A DNA stretch of 64,000 nt from a bacterium (GCA_021372615.1 JAJFUB010000019.1:1-64000); one strand, 5' to 3'; shown: positions 54,916 through 64,000, counted from the stretch's first letter. Numbers and translations are program-made. The notes: generated by a model from the sequence alone, not told the origin.

Positions 54916-56766
54916 TCAGCGGTTGAGGATCAACTCGCGCACTCCCCTGATCTCCGTCTCCAGCGTCGCGTACACGGACTCCTCCACGGCCTCGGTCTTG
55001 ACGCGCACCCGCTTGCCGTCGAGGGTCGCACTGCTGCACTTCGGCCATCCCGGCAGCAGGAGGCGGAGAGAGACCTCTTCGCCGGTGCCGCCGAACTGCA
55101 CCTGCAGACGGTCCCTGGTCCTTGCGTAACGGTACGAGAAGTGGGTGTCCGAGGCGGGGAAGTGAGCCGTGACCGCCGCTCGCTTGACGCCTACCGCCGG
55201 CCAGCGCGGCGCACAGAGCACGCGCCGCAGCAGCTTGCCCTGCGACTGGATGCCCGCCAGTTCCTCAATGATCGCCGTCGCCCACGGGCTCAGGCCCCAC
55301 GGGTCGTAGTTCGTCTGGTTGTGCGGCGCGTTGATGGCCGCCGTGCCGTCGGCATGGTACCAGGTGAACATTGCGCCGTGGTCGCGCCGGAGCACGGCGT
55401 GCACGTCGCGCAGCAGGCGACAGGCAAACTCCTCGCGTCCATGCCGCAGAGCGGCGCGGCACAGCTCGCCCCCGACCCACGGGAAGAGACCGCCGTTGCA
55501 GTACTCGCCCTCGCCGCGCGTCCAGGCCCCGGCGTTGCGACGGAAGTAGCCCAGGCGGTCGGGGTAGCCCGGCTGCAGGCTCCACCACGGAAAGGCATCC
55601 CCCGTCTCCTCCCAGCGCCGGACGTACTCGTCAATGATCGATACAGCCTGCGCGTGGTCGGCAAACTCGCGGTTGAGCGCCGCCGCGTTGCTCATGGTGA
55701 GCTGGTTGTCCTCGTCGAAGTCGCCATGGTCGAAGGGGTCCAGGTGGATGTGGGGTCGGTACTTCACTCCATCCCAGAACAGCGCGTTGCCCTGCGCGCG
55801 GTAGTAGGCGTGCAGGCGGCGGTAGTGGTCGGACCGCTCGCGGTCGCCCAGGGAGGCGAAGCCCTCGGCCAGGAGCGCGCAGGCGTGGCAGATCTGCGAC
55901 GTGTCGCCCTGCATCAGCACCCACTTGCGGGCCGTCTCGGCGAAGGCGTGCTCGCCGTCCTCGTCAAAGGCGATGTCCCACTCGTCGAGCGTGTGGGGGC
56001 GCCTGATGACCCCATGCTGGCCGTCGAACATCATCGGGTCGGTGGTGGCGAAGTCTAGGCCGGCCTCCACCTGCGGCAGCATCTTCTGCAGCCACGCATC
56101 GTCGCCGTGGGCCACCCAGCCCTTGCACAGCGTGGTGGCCATGCCGATCTCCAGGTCGGCCATGCACGTGCGGAGCTTGCGCGGGGTGCGCGCGTACGGG
56201 TAGTTGTCGCCGTAGACGTGGTCGGGCAGGCGGCCATCCGGCCACTGGTTGTCGTACACCGCCTCGAACATGCTCTTGACGTCGGCGATGAAGTAACGCA
56301 GGCCGTCAATGCCGAAGGCGGGGTACGCGAGGTTCTGGCGCGTGTTGTCGGCGGCCTTGTAGTACGTACGCAGCTTGCCGTTGACCTGGGTGACATCGAG
56401 CGTCTGCCGCAGCCCCTCTGCCAGCAGGTCCAGCAGCTCATCCATCTCCCCCGTGTCCGTAGTGATGCCCGTCTGCGCACAGACCCGGAAGCTGCCATGC
56501 CGCACGTACGGGGTCTCGCCCGTGCGGGGCGTCGTGGCCGTGATGAGGTGCACCCCCGGCTGGCCGCCGGGCTGCACGACGACTTCGGCCTTACCCTTCC
56601 CAGCGGTCACGGTCCGCTCGCAGTATGGATGGTGGGCGGCATCGGTGAGCACGAACGTCACGGGCTGTCCGGCCAGCCCCTGCCACTCAAAGGTGATCTT
56701 CACCTCATCCAAGGGCGCGCACCGGTTCGGGTCTGTCCAGATGACTCCGGCCTGTCTCAAGCGCAT
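54916..56766 (-). CDS. Cytoplasmic six-hairpin (alpha/alpha)6 glycoside hydrolase-like protein
   Basis: 616 residues from ATG 56766 (MRLRQAGVIWTDPN). AGGAGG lies seven bases upstream; ATG 56784 lacks such a site. There is no signal peptide, unlike its neighbours. After an N-terminal beta domain (about 1-100, VHLITATTPRTGETPYVRHG) there is a helical toroid (about 110-530) with repeated aromatic motifs: YKAADNTRQNLAYPAFGIDG, LPDHVYGDNYPYARTPRKL, NGGLFPWVGGELCRAAL and NAPHNQTNYDPWGLSPWA. A C-terminal beta domain closes it. This resembles intracellular GH78, GH63 or GH127-like enzymes that finish imported oligosaccharides. It is the promoter-proximal gene of the set that includes three secreted proteins. 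Confidence 0.75.
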   Translation of the reverse strand: MRLRQAGVIWTDPNRCAPLDEVKITFEWQGLAGQPVTFVLTDAAHHPYCERTVTAGKGKAEVVVQPGGQPGVHLITATTPRTGETPYVRHGSFRVCAQTGITTDTGEMDELLDLLAEGLRQTLDVTQVNGKLRTYYKAADNTRQNLAYPAFGIDGLRYFIADVKSMFEAVYDNQWPDGRLPDHVYGDNYPYARTPRKLRTCMADLEIGMATTLCKGWVAHGDDAWLQKMLPQVEAGLDFATTDPMMFDGQHGVIRRPHTLDEWDIAFDEDGEHAFAETARKWVLMQGDTSQICHACALLAEGFASLGDRERSDHYRRLHAYYRAQGNALFWDGVKYRPHIHLDPFDHGDFDEDNQLTMSNAAALNREFADHAQAVSIIDEYVRRWEETGDAFPWWSLQPGYPDRLGYFRRNAGAWTRGEGEYCNGGLFPWVGGELCRAALRHGREEFACRLLRDVHAVLRRDHGAMFTWYHADGTAAINAPHNQTNYDPWGLSPWATAIIEELAGIQSQGKLLRRVLCAPRWPAVGVKRAAVTAHFPASDTHFSYRYARTRDRLQVQFGGTGEEVSLRLLLPGWPKCSSATLDGKRVRVKTEAVEESVYATLETEIRGVRELILNR

Positions 56767-56817
56767 GCGACCGCCTCCTGCCATGGTGGCGTCCTGGTGT
56801 CGTCCGGCACAGCGCAG

Positions 56818-56842
56818 GTGGGCAGGCGGCTTGCCTGCCCAC
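56818..56842. repeat. REP-like palindrome upstream of the six-hairpin enzyme gene
   Basis: GTGGGCAGGC (56818-56827) and GCCTGCCCAC (56833-56842) pair over 10 bp around GGCTT. It sits in the 124-bp gap after the leftward gene ending at 56891, so it may act as that gene's transcript end. Confidence 0.5.
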
Positions 56843-56890
56843 GCACCGACGAGACGCCCACGCCACTGCGGAACGTAGCGACCTCGTCGC

Positions 56891-59800
56891 TCAGTCGTAC
56901 TGGAAGCCGCTGATGCGCAGCCAGTTGCGCTGTGTGGGCTTCCAGTGGATCAGGTTCCGGCTGGCGTTGCCCAGTACGCCGCTCTGCAGGCGGCTGTTGA
57001 GCACCGCCACATACAGCTTCACCTCGACGGTGTTGACGTCCACCACCTGGTTGAGGCGGAAGACGCAGAAGCCCGGCGAGTACCACTCCGGGGTCAGCAC
57101 CTTCGTCCGCCGCATGGCATCGGTGATCTCGATCTTGTCCACGCGCACTACCGTGTCTCCACCGCCCCGGAAGCCCACGCCGATGGGCACATCGGTGGAC
57201 AGGGGGATGTCAATCAGTGGGTCCTGCTCATACTTGGTCTGGGTGTGGGTCGTATACGTCGCCACGATCTTGTTGTTGCGGTGCATCATCGAGGGGTCCA
57301 CGGGGCCCTGCAGCCACGCGGCCAGCTTGTTCACCCCATCGAGCACCTTGAAGCCCTTGCCCACGCCGTCGAGCACGTCCTTCATGATGCCGACCTTCAG
57401 GGTGTCCATCTCGACCCCGGTCAGGTTCTCGATGCCGACCTCCGCCGAGACGCCGCCCTGGATGAAGTCCCCGCCCTGCAGCCAGATGATGAGATTGTCC
57501 AGCGTGATGTCGGTCTGCCCGGCAGTGGCGTGGTACATCAGGCCCAGGGCGCCCTGGAAGGCGCCGAACTTGGTGTCCACCTTGATGGCCGGGATGTTGC
57601 CGGCCGCGGCCGTTTGCTCGCAGATCGCCCAGGTCGTCGCGTCGAAGTCAATGCTGGTGAACTTCGGGCTGATCTGGCCCAGCCTGATGATCCCGACGTC
57701 CTTCGTCTGCCCGGCGGTCAGCAGCCCGGTGCTCGTGCCCTCCGTCGTGTGGTCGTCGGCCTGTGCCCACACCGGGTAGTCCTGGTTCGCGGCCACGCGC
57801 TCCAGCCGGAAGACGCCGTCCGTCCCGGTGCCGACGGCGCGCGGGGCGCCCTGCAGCCACACCGTCGCACCCGCCAGAGGCCGGCTGCTGGTCAGGTCCA
57901 CCACCTTGCCCGTCACCGTCGCGCGGGGCCCATCCACCAGCGCCAGGTCCAGCACGCAGTCATCCGTCGCGTGCGAGGTGCGGGTCAGTTGAGCCGTCGT
58001 CTCCTTGGTCTGGAAGCCGTACGCCCCACAGATGATCCGGTGCCGGCCCGGCGGCACATCAGGGATGCGGTACCTGTGCCCGGTGGCCCCACCCGGACAG
58101 TACAGGTCGTCCGTATCGCACAGGAACGCCTCGATGCTCTCGTCATCGAGGAACTGACCCGTCCCGGCCACGCGCACATCGCCCACCACGTTCAGCGCCC
58201 GCTCGCACTGGATGGCCAGGTCGAGCGTCTGCCTGTTCTGCACCGTGAACGGTGCGGCATAGCCTGTGAAGAACCGGGGCTCGGGCTGATCGCGGTCGGC
58301 GTAGAGAGCCTTGGCGTCATAGCTTCCGGCGGGCACATCCGCGATCTCGATCGCCCCCTGTGCGTCGGTGAAGCCGCCCCACATGTCCTTGAGCACGACC
58401 GCCGCATGAGCCACCGGCGGATGGGGCGCGGTGTAGTCCGTCACCCGGATCCTCAGCAGCCCGCCCGGGGGCCGCACACGGAAGCGCAGCGTGGCCGCGT
58501 TGTTGTCTCGCAGGCGGTCGGCGAACACGTCCTGCGGGTCCACCGCGATCTGCAGCGTGTGGTCGCCCTCGGCCACGCTCGTGAGGTCTACCGGGACGCG
58601 CAGTTGCACGCCGCTGACGTCGGGCTTCGGCGGCACCGGGTCGTAGATGATCGCCCGCCCCAGATAGGCCGAGCGCAGATTGGGCGTCCGCTCCAGCACC
58701 GGCACCGTCTGCTGGAACAGCGGCTGCCCGTCGAGCTTCACCGTCACCAGCGTGTTCAGGAAGACGCCGGCCAGACGCGGGCTGCCCACCAGCAGGTCGA
58801 GTTGGGTCGGCCGCTGGACATAGCCCGTGTGCAGCAACCGCGTGTTGCTCCGGAGGATGGGCGTGGTCAGCAGCCCCACGTCATTGAGGCCGTAGACCGT
58901 CTTGGCGCCCACCTTCTGGCGGTCCTTCGCGTCATGCCCGTCGGCCACCACATAGCCAACCTCGGTGGTGTTGTTGTCCTCGTTGGCCTCGCGGATGGCG
59001 TTGTCGGGGTCCACCTGGACGGTCAGCTGCTTGCGCCCCAGGCCCGTGTGCAGCATGATCTTCGTGTCGCGGGGGGCGTAGTCATACGTGAGGGGTGCCG
59101 GAGGCTGTGCTGTGGGCTCGTAGCGGTAGGAGTACACGAAGCGGGGCAGATAGAGCACGCGCTTCTGCCCGCGCGTGAACAGTGCCGTGCGGTGGTCACT
59201 CTCGTCCTTCAGGCGGATGCGCAACTGTGCCCCGTCCACGTTCACCGCGAAGCTCAGGTCGCCGAAGTACTGGGCGCCCTGGTTGGTGATCTCGATACGC
59301 GGCGACAGCGAGAGGCTCTCCCAACTGCTGAAGGGGCCGACGCGCAGGGGTTCGTCATCGGCCGCCGGGACGAGAATGCGCGCGACGAAGTCCGGGTCCG
59401 GCCCGGTCTCCGTTCCTCCCGCGGTTGTGCCTCCTCCGGTCGTCCCGCCTCCGGTCGTCCCGGTGGTGGTCGTGCCGCCGCCGCTGATGGCGGTCGGTCC
59501 ACCCGTGACCGCCGAGTAGAACACCCGCCGGATGTTGGCGGGCATCTCCCCGCGCTTCTGACCCACAATGACGACATGCGCCACGCCGCGGTCGTCAAGG
59601 CAGCAGTTCATCCCCTCGCCGTCGAGGGACTGAAAGACGGAAGCCTCTGTCTGCGTCCCCGGCCGCAGGATGGGGATGGCCGGCCCCAGCCCCGACGCTC
59701 CCAGCCAGTGGAACGTCAGGCTCGGATCGCCGCCCGCCTGCTGGTACAGCAGCAGCCCGACCGCCCCGTGTCCGTTGGACACCAGTTGGTACTCGGTCCT

Positions 59801-60679
59801 TGCCGCCCTGGGCAGCACGGGCACTTGAACCTGTTGCCATTGCGCAGCCGACGTCGCTCCCACCGGCGCCCAGGCCAGCGTCGGCTGCTCGGCTTTGCTC
59901 CAGATCACGAACACCCGCCGGTGCGGCCAGTCCAGCACCGCCCGCAGTTCCGTTGCCGCCGCCGGGGCCGCACTGGTCCAGCCCTCCCGCGACCCCGGGG
60001 GCTGTATCTGCCAGTTGGCCTCCTGCGTCCCGTCCGCTCCCGGTGGCAGCGTGGCCACGATGGGCACGCCCCGGTGCATCCCGAACAGCTCGGTCGTCCC
60101 TGACAGGTCCACGTAGGCCGGGGGGTAGCTGTGCTGGCCGACCGTGAACCTCAGCTTGCTCAGCGGCCACTGGCTGCCCTGCTGCCCGTACCAGTTGAAG
60201 GTGGTGCTGCGCGCCACCGCCGCCAGCCCGGCCGGCGTGCGCACCAGCCCCGACGCCGTGACCCCCGTCACGCTCTGGGCGATCTCCGTCGGCCCCGTCC
60301 AGGTGTTGCCGTTGCCCTGCCATAGCAGCAGGTGGCCCCCCTGAGACCCCATCAGCAGCGATTTGTGCCCCTCGGCCAGCAGCGCCCGCAGGTTCGGCAG
60401 ACTGCTGCCCTCGGGCATCTGGAGCGTGCCCCTCTGCCAGGGCCCGCCGCTGCTGGTCGCGCTGAACAGCCCCAGGGGCGCCTGACCGACGTGGCCCTGG
60501 TACACGATCACGACGCGGTCGCCGCAGGCCGCGACCTGCAACTCCGTCGTGATCCGCGCCACCGTATCCAGCGGTGAGACCAGCGAGAGGATCGAGGCGC
60601 TCCCCGCCTGCCCCGTGGCAGCCGATGCCCCCAGCAGCGTCACCGTCAACACAGCACACAGCGTCGCCATCGTCTTCAT
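56891..60679 (-). CDS. Secreted repeat protein with Gly/Thr linker, CARDB and carboxypeptidase-regulatory-like domains
   Basis: 1262 residues from ATG 60679 (MKTMATLCAVLTVTLLGASA, signal peptide); AAGGGTG is seven bases upstream, and the frame to 60730 adds a non-signal leader. The N-terminal about 390 residues are propeller-like (LLLWQGNGNTWTGP, RRVFVIWSKAEQPTLAW). A low-complexity Gly/Thr linker (about 392-420) follows. CARDB-like domains (about 440-760, PDNAIREANEDNNTTEV, LQIAVDPQDVFADRLRDNN) and carboxypeptidase-regulatory-like domains (about 770-990, GGFTDAQGAIEIADVPAGSY) come next. A C-terminal beta domain of about 270 residues ends the protein. No enzyme motif is evident, so an extracellular binding or adhesion role is inferred. 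Confidence 0.76.
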   Translation of the reverse strand: MKTMATLCAVLTVTLLGASAATGQAGSASILSLVSPLDTVARITTELQVAACGDRVVIVYQGHVGQAPLGLFSATSSGGPWQRGTLQMPEGSSLPNLRALLAEGHKSLLMGSQGGHLLLWQGNGNTWTGPTEIAQSVTGVTASGLVRTPAGLAAVARSTTFNWYGQQGSQWPLSKLRFTVGQHSYPPAYVDLSGTTELFGMHRGVPIVATLPPGADGTQEANWQIQPPGSREGWTSAAPAAATELRAVLDWPHRRVFVIWSKAEQPTLAWAPVGATSAAQWQQVQVPVLPRAARTEYQLVSNGHGAVGLLLYQQAGGDPSLTFHWLGASGLGPAIPILRPGTQTEASVFQSLDGEGMNCCLDDRGVAHVVIVGQKRGEMPANIRRVFYSAVTGGPTAISGGGTTTTGTTGGGTTGGGTTAGGTETGPDPDFVARILVPAADDEPLRVGPFSSWESLSLSPRIEITNQGAQYFGDLSFAVNVDGAQLRIRLKDESDHRTALFTRGQKRVLYLPRFVYSYRYEPTAQPPAPLTYDYAPRDTKIMLHTGLGRKQLTVQVDPDNAIREANEDNNTTEVGYVVADGHDAKDRQKVGAKTVYGLNDVGLLTTPILRSNTRLLHTGYVQRPTQLDLLVGSPRLAGVFLNTLVTVKLDGQPLFQQTVPVLERTPNLRSAYLGRAIIYDPVPPKPDVSGVQLRVPVDLTSVAEGDHTLQIAVDPQDVFADRLRDNNAATLRFRVRPPGGLLRIRVTDYTAPHPPVAHAAVVLKDMWGGFTDAQGAIEIADVPAGSYDAKALYADRDQPEPRFFTGYAAPFTVQNRQTLDLAIQCERALNVVGDVRVAGTGQFLDDESIEAFLCDTDDLYCPGGATGHRYRIPDVPPGRHRIICGAYGFQTKETTAQLTRTSHATDDCVLDLALVDGPRATVTGKVVDLTSSRPLAGATVWLQGAPRAVGTGTDGVFRLERVAANQDYPVWAQADDHTTEGTSTGLLTAGQTKDVGIIRLGQISPKFTSIDFDATTWAICEQTAAAGNIPAIKVDTKFGAFQGALGLMYHATAGQTDITLDNLIIWLQGGDFIQGGVSAEVGIENLTGVEMDTLKVGIMKDVLDGVGKGFKVLDGVNKLAAWLQGPVDPSMMHRNNKIVATYTTHTQTKYEQDPLIDIPLSTDVPIGVGFRGGGDTVVRVDKIEITDAMRRTKVLTPEWYSPGFCVFRLNQVVDVNTVEVKLYVAVLNSRLQSGVLGNASRNLIHWKPTQRNWLRISGFQYD

Positions 60680-60782
60680 GCCGATCACCCTTCCCGCATC
60701 AGGGGTGTGACCGTGACAGACGGTCGCCATCGAGCACAGTGTTCGGCGTAGGCTACGAGCGCTCCTTGTATGAAAACGCGTG

Positions 60783-60825
60783 AGCGCGGACGTCCCTGTC
60801 AGGCGCGGGCGAGGCCGTCCGCGCT
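60783..60825 (-). terminator. Hairpin after the M81 peptidase gene
   Basis: AGCGCGGACG (60783-60792) and CGTCCGCGCT (60816-60825) pair over 10 bp around a 23-base loop. On the minus strand the stem is followed by CACGCGTTTTCAT, a weak T-run. It would end the M81 transcript before the next leftward gene. Confidence 0.45.
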
Positions 60826-60861
60826 ACTGGATGATGGAGCGGACGCCTCGAACGCGCCCGG

Positions 60862-62340
60862 CTACTCCAGGTCCAGCGGCCACATCGGGCGCCCCAGCTT
60901 GGAGAACGTGTACTGGGTCACGTCCGGATTGTGCACGCCGGGTGTATCCACCTCGAGGATGCGTCGGGCCAGCGGACCAAAGGCCGCGCGGAAATGCACC
61001 GCCGACTTCAGGCCGATAAGCAGCCGCTCCGCCGGCTCGATCCCCAGGCACCGCAGGGCCTGGGTGTCGTAGGGCTGGATGCGTCGCTCGGTCAGCACGA
61101 TCTCTACACCGCCCACGACGAACACGGCCGTCCGCCCCATCGCCACCGGCAGCCCCCGGGTCATGGGCCCCTCGTTGACGTAGTTGCCCTCGGACAGCAG
61201 GCGGACGGTCCCAGTCAGCGTCAGCGGCTGGCCATGACGATCGTCAGTCTTGCCACCCACGTTCAGGGTGATCTCCCGGCCCTCCCCGGCGTCCCAGGCG
61301 GCGGCGACCGACTCGGGGTCCACGATGATGGCGACGGTGGAGTTCGGCGCCTGTGCCTCGATCAGCGCCTGGAGCATGACCGTCCCATCGCACGGCGCGC
61401 CGCCGCCCGGGTTGTCCGAGCCGTCGGCCAGGATGACCGGCCCGCCGTGCTCCAGCGCCCAGCCGATCGCTTCCTGCAGGGGCGTCAGGCGCAGGCGGAA
61501 GTCCTCGCGCCGCGCCCACATCTCGTCCGCCACGCCCTGCGCGGTGCTCCGGGCGAGGGCCTTGTCGCCATCGGCGATGGCAACGACTGCCGCGCCGGTG
61601 CAGGGCGTGTCGGCGAAGGGAAAACCGCCTGCCAGCGTGATGCTGATGATCCCCGGTTGCTGCTCGCGCTCATGCACCAGCGCCAGCATGTCCTGCATGG
61701 GCGGGGTGAGCGTGCACTGGCGGGGCGGGCCGATGAGCATAGGGACCTGCGCCAGGGCCGCCACAGGGCGCGTGCGGCCGCGGACGGCGTCCGCAATGAT
61801 CCCGAAGGCCTCCTGGCCGCGCGCGAAGTTGTCCACGTGCGGGTAGGTGTCGTAGCCGACGAGGGCGGTGGCGTGCTCCACCATCTCGGGGCTGATGTTG
61901 GCGTGCAGGTCCAGGGTCGCCACCACCGGCAGGTCCGGGCCGACGACCTGGCGCACGCGGCGGAGCAGCTCGCCCTCGGCATCGGGGCACCGCTCGGTGA
62001 CCATGGCGCCGTGCAACTCGAGCAGGACACCATCCACCGGCAAGGCCTCCGCCAGGCGCACCAGCAGCATCCCGGCCAGCATCTCGAAGGCGGTCTGCTC
62101 GACGAGGCCCGACGGCTGGGGGAAGGTCCACAGCAGCGGCACCAGTTCGGCATCGCCCGCCGCCTCGGCGGCGGCGATGAAGCCATCCGTGCAGCCGGAG
62201 GTGCCGCGCATCGCGGTGATGACCTCCTCCCCCCGAATGAGCCCGGGATAGCGGCTGGAGCCCACGAAGTCGTCCAGTGTGGTCAGACCATGGGCAAAGG
62301 TGTTCGTCTCGTGGGACAGGCCGGCGACAGCGAAACGCAT
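60862..62340 (-). CDS. M81 family metallopeptidase, microcystin LR degradation protein MlrC-like
   Basis: 492 residues. The opening MRFAVAGLSHETNTFAHGLT, VVATLDLHANISPEM, ADGSDNPGGGAPCDGTVML and the C-terminal LTERRIQPYDTQALRCLGIEP match the MlrC/DUF1485 family over its full length, which is about 490-510 residues. The histidines in SHETNTF and DLHANIS are likely zinc ligands. In sphingomonads MlrC hydrolyses linearised microcystin peptides; in other bacteria the natural substrate is unknown, and most homologues have no link to microcystin. It is cytoplasmic with no signal peptide. It is divergent from the gene at 62525. Confidence 0.9.
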   Translation of the reverse strand: MRFAVAGLSHETNTFAHGLTTLDDFVGSSRYPGLIRGEEVITAMRGTSGCTDGFIAAAEAAGDAELVPLLWTFPQPSGLVEQTAFEMLAGMLLVRLAEALPVDGVLLELHGAMVTERCPDAEGELLRRVRQVVGPDLPVVATLDLHANISPEMVEHATALVGYDTYPHVDNFARGQEAFGIIADAVRGRTRPVAALAQVPMLIGPPRQCTLTPPMQDMLALVHEREQQPGIISITLAGGFPFADTPCTGAAVVAIADGDKALARSTAQGVADEMWARREDFRLRLTPLQEAIGWALEHGGPVILADGSDNPGGGAPCDGTVMLQALIEAQAPNSTVAIIVDPESVAAAWDAGEGREITLNVGGKTDDRHGQPLTLTGTVRLLSEGNYVNEGPMTRGLPVAMGRTAVFVVGGVEIVLTERRIQPYDTQALRCLGIEPAERLLIGLKSAVHFRAAFGPLARRILEVDTPGVHNPDVTQYTFSKLGRPMWPLDLE

Positions 62341-62450
62341 GGGAGAAGCCTTTCGTGTGTCTGTTGTTCAGCGTGGGGCAGGCCGGCGGACCGGCCGCCC
62401 GGAGCATTCCCCGCCCGCGGGCCGGGGTCCTTGCCGATACTCCGCTAGCC

Positions 62451-62479
62451 TTGACCCCGGCGGCGGCGGGGGCCACAAT
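62451..62479 (+). promoter_or_regulatory. Likely promoter of the gene at 62525
   Basis: TTGACC (62451-62456, five of six consensus bases) and CACAAT (62474-62479, four of six) are separated by 17 bases. The expected start is near 62486, about 40 bases before the ATG. Confidence 0.5.
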
Positions 62480-62524
62480 GCGGGGCAGCGGCTGCCATCC
62501 CCAGCCAGTGGAGCGGCGACACCC

Positions 62525-64000
62525 ATGCAGACCACGGCAGACACCTACGCGACCGCACTCGCCGCACGGCGAGAGGCGTATGTGGACTGGATATTGGAGC
62601 ACTTCGGCGCGCTGGAGCCCAGGATGGCCGCGACCGATGGCCGCCGCTGGGCGCTCAACCACGTGCGGCTCGTGCGCGGGCAGCAGACCGACGAGGCCAA
62701 CGAGTACTTCGCGTCCCTCGTCCTGACAAAGGACGCCGACATCCACTTCATTCGGTTCCTGAAGACACTACTCGACCACCGGGCCTCGCCTCACCTGTCC
62801 GAGGCAGCCCGGGGGCGGATCGGTGAGGTCCTCACCGGCTGGCCCCGCAACGACCTGAGCAGCGTCGCCCACTGGCCCCCCCGCCACACCGAGAACCACG
62901 ACCTGATGCACCTGACCATCGGCCTGTTCGCCCGGCAGCAACTGGGCGACGACCTGTCGGGTCAGGTGCGCGAGATCATGCAGGCCCTGCGCTGGCGCTT
63001 CGAGCGAGGCTGGGTCGAGTGGAACTCCGCCTGCTACCAGTGCCACTACGCCAACCCGCTCACCATCCTGGCCGACCACGCCCCGGTGACCCAGTTGCGC
63101 CGGGCCGCGCAGAACCTGCTCAACGTGCTGCTGGCCGAGCGCGCCGTGCTGGGGCTCAACGGCTTCCTCGGCGGCCCGTCGTTCCGCTGCCGCACTGCCG
63201 ATGCCATGCACTCGCTCACCCGGCGCAAGGTCGCGTACCTGCAAGACAGCCGCTACGACGGGTTCCTCCCCACGGTGTGGCTGGCGTTCGGGCTGGGGGA
63301 GCCGAGGTACGACTTCGCGCAGGCCCGGCAGGAGGGGCTCGAGCCGGCCACCACCGAGTATGCCAGCAGCAACGAGCCGCGCCTGAAGCAGGATGAGGGT
63401 CTGTTCTTTGCCTGCAGCTCGTTCGCGCCGCATCCGGTGGTGGTGGCCCTGGCCGCCGAGGGGGCGACCCGCGAGGTTCTCATGTACAATGGCCAACGCT
63501 TCCTGGGCTGGCCCGGCCCGGAGCATGGCGAGGTGATGTGGCGGACACAGCGGTGGATGCCCGGCGCGCTCACCGTCTACAACACCCCCCATGTCTCGAT
63601 GGGCTCGATCCACTCGTCCGGGTGGGTGTGCCAGAGCCGTTACGACCAGGTGCTATTCGCCGCGGACCCGGCGGTGGGCCTGCGGGTTGAGCTGCCGCTG
63701 CCGGCAGTGACACCGCACAAGCGGCGATACGAGGTGCGGGGGAGGGTGGTGCAGTACCGGAACTGGCTGCTGGGGCAGGGCACGCTGTTCGAGGACGGCG
63801 GCCTCACCGCGCGCCCGATGGGGCCATGGCGCCTGTACCGCGTCGGCCAGGGCCTGTGCGCCCACTATGCGCTGCCGGATTCCTACCATGTCCTGCAGGT
63901 CGCCGACCTGGATCAGTACCCCACCGAGGAGGCGTTCGTCAGGGTCCTGTCGGCACCCACGCTGGCCGGGCAGCAGGTCTGTGGCGACACCAGCAGTGGG
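62525..64000 (+). CDS. Unrecognised large soluble protein, C-terminus cut by window edge
   Basis: An open frame from ATG 62525 (MQTTADTYATALAARREAYV) runs to the right edge without a stop, giving 492 residues so far. There is no signal peptide. The first about 300 residues are helical with many Trp, Tyr and His (GWPRNDLSSVAHWPPRHTEN, MHLTIGLFARQQLGDDLSG, FLGGPSFRCRTADAMHSLTR), recalling the alpha/alpha toroid of heparinase and alginate-lyase-type proteins. The part after about 300 looks beta-rich (EVLMYNGQRFLGWPGPEHGE, MPGALTVYNTPHVSMGSIHS), as in toroid-plus-sandwich lyases. That resemblance is pattern only and I do not assign a function. A likely promoter lies at 62451-62479. Confidence 0.72.
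   Translation, partial: MQTTADTYATALAARREAYVDWILEHFGALEPRMAATDGRRWALNHVRLVRGQQTDEANEYFASLVLTKDADIHFIRFLKTLLDHRASPHLSEAARGRIGEVLTGWPRNDLSSVAHWPPRHTENHDLMHLTIGLFARQQLGDDLSGQVREIMQALRWRFERGWVEWNSACYQCHYANPLTILADHAPVTQLRRAAQNLLNVLLAERAVLGLNGFLGGPSFRCRTADAMHSLTRRKVAYLQDSRYDGFLPTVWLAFGLGEPRYDFAQARQEGLEPATTEYASSNEPRLKQDEGLFFACSSFAPHPVVVALAAEGATREVLMYNGQRFLGWPGPEHGEVMWRTQRWMPGALTVYNTPHVSMGSIHSSGWVCQSRYDQVLFAADPAVGLRVELPLPAVTPHKRRYEVRGRVVQYRNWLLGQGTLFEDGGLTARPMGPWRLYRVGQGLCAHYALPDSYHVLQVADLDQYPTEEAFVRVLSAPTLAGQQVCGDTSSG

Noticed and set aside
59410-59510. Short tandem repeat rich in CCG and GTC triplets, considered as a CRISPR or VNTR
   Set aside because: It encodes the Gly/Thr linker of the secreted protein in frame and has no repeat-spacer structure.
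56945-60103. Plus-strand open frame of 1052 codons
   Set aside because: Entirely antisense to the secreted CARDB-type protein, with no recognisable domain and skewed His/Arg composition.
60862-62340. Microcystin degradation function
   Set aside because: The family name comes from sphingomonad mlrC; no mlrA or mlrB is nearby, so a toxin-degrading role is not supported.

Overview
The window is GC-rich bacterial DNA with 33 genes that I can support, and no tRNA, rRNA, CRISPR array or insertion sequence. I infer an uncultured, probably anaerobic bacterium near Armatimonadota or the WS1-type candidate lineages. The clues are a type II pseudopilin whose helix ends in the [13 protein letters not shown] signature, many very large secreted beta-helix and glycosidase-like proteins, a UroD-family protein and an MlrC-type M81 peptidase. 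The phylum is a guess from gene content, not a phylogeny.

Region 1 (1-13.4 kb) is the most striking part. A leftward operon encodes a group 3b (NADP-linked, sulfhydrogenase-type) [NiFe]-hydrogenase in the order beta, gamma, delta, alpha, followed by its maturation endopeptidase. The same strand then carries a signalling set: a stand-alone receiver protein, a RegB-like membrane kinase with the quinone-site motif GGLDNPF, a soluble [FeFe]-hydrogenase/histidine-kinase fusion, and a receiver-PAS-kinase hybrid. Upstream lie hypA (leftward) and, divergently, a HydG-like radical SAM gene. Between those two sit two perfect palindromes, one resembling a Rex or CRP/FNR operator, overlapping plausible promoters in both directions. 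The layout suggests that hydrogen, quinone redox state and NADH/NAD ratio are all read to set hydrogenase expression.

Region 2 (13.5-22.3 kb) holds a secreted protein of repeated carboxypeptidase-regulatory-like domains, then leftward sulfur amino acid genes: cysK, a porin-like protein, metY, metX, metW, and hydE as the last gene, translationally coupled to metW. HydE and the HydG-like protein are H-cluster maturases. No hydF and no catalytic [FeFe]-hydrogenase is in the window, so these maturases may serve the sensor kinase. The HydG-like protein has lost two of the three cysteines that hold HydG's auxiliary cluster.

Region 3 (22.3-64 kb) is an accessory carbohydrate region: two right-handed beta-helix proteins, several secreted proteins with TIM-barrel or toroid-like cores and carbohydrate-binding or CARDB domains, a seven-repeat propeller-like protein, a pseudopilin, a soluble flavoprotein oxidoreductase, an M81 peptidase and an unfinished unknown gene at the right edge. 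Four adjacent leftward genes (43.1-56.8 kb), with a GH42-like enzyme and an intracellular six-hairpin glycosidase-like enzyme, look like one polysaccharide-degradation operon. REP-like palindromes are scattered here, including a 24-bp inverted-repeat doublet lying in frame inside a coding sequence.
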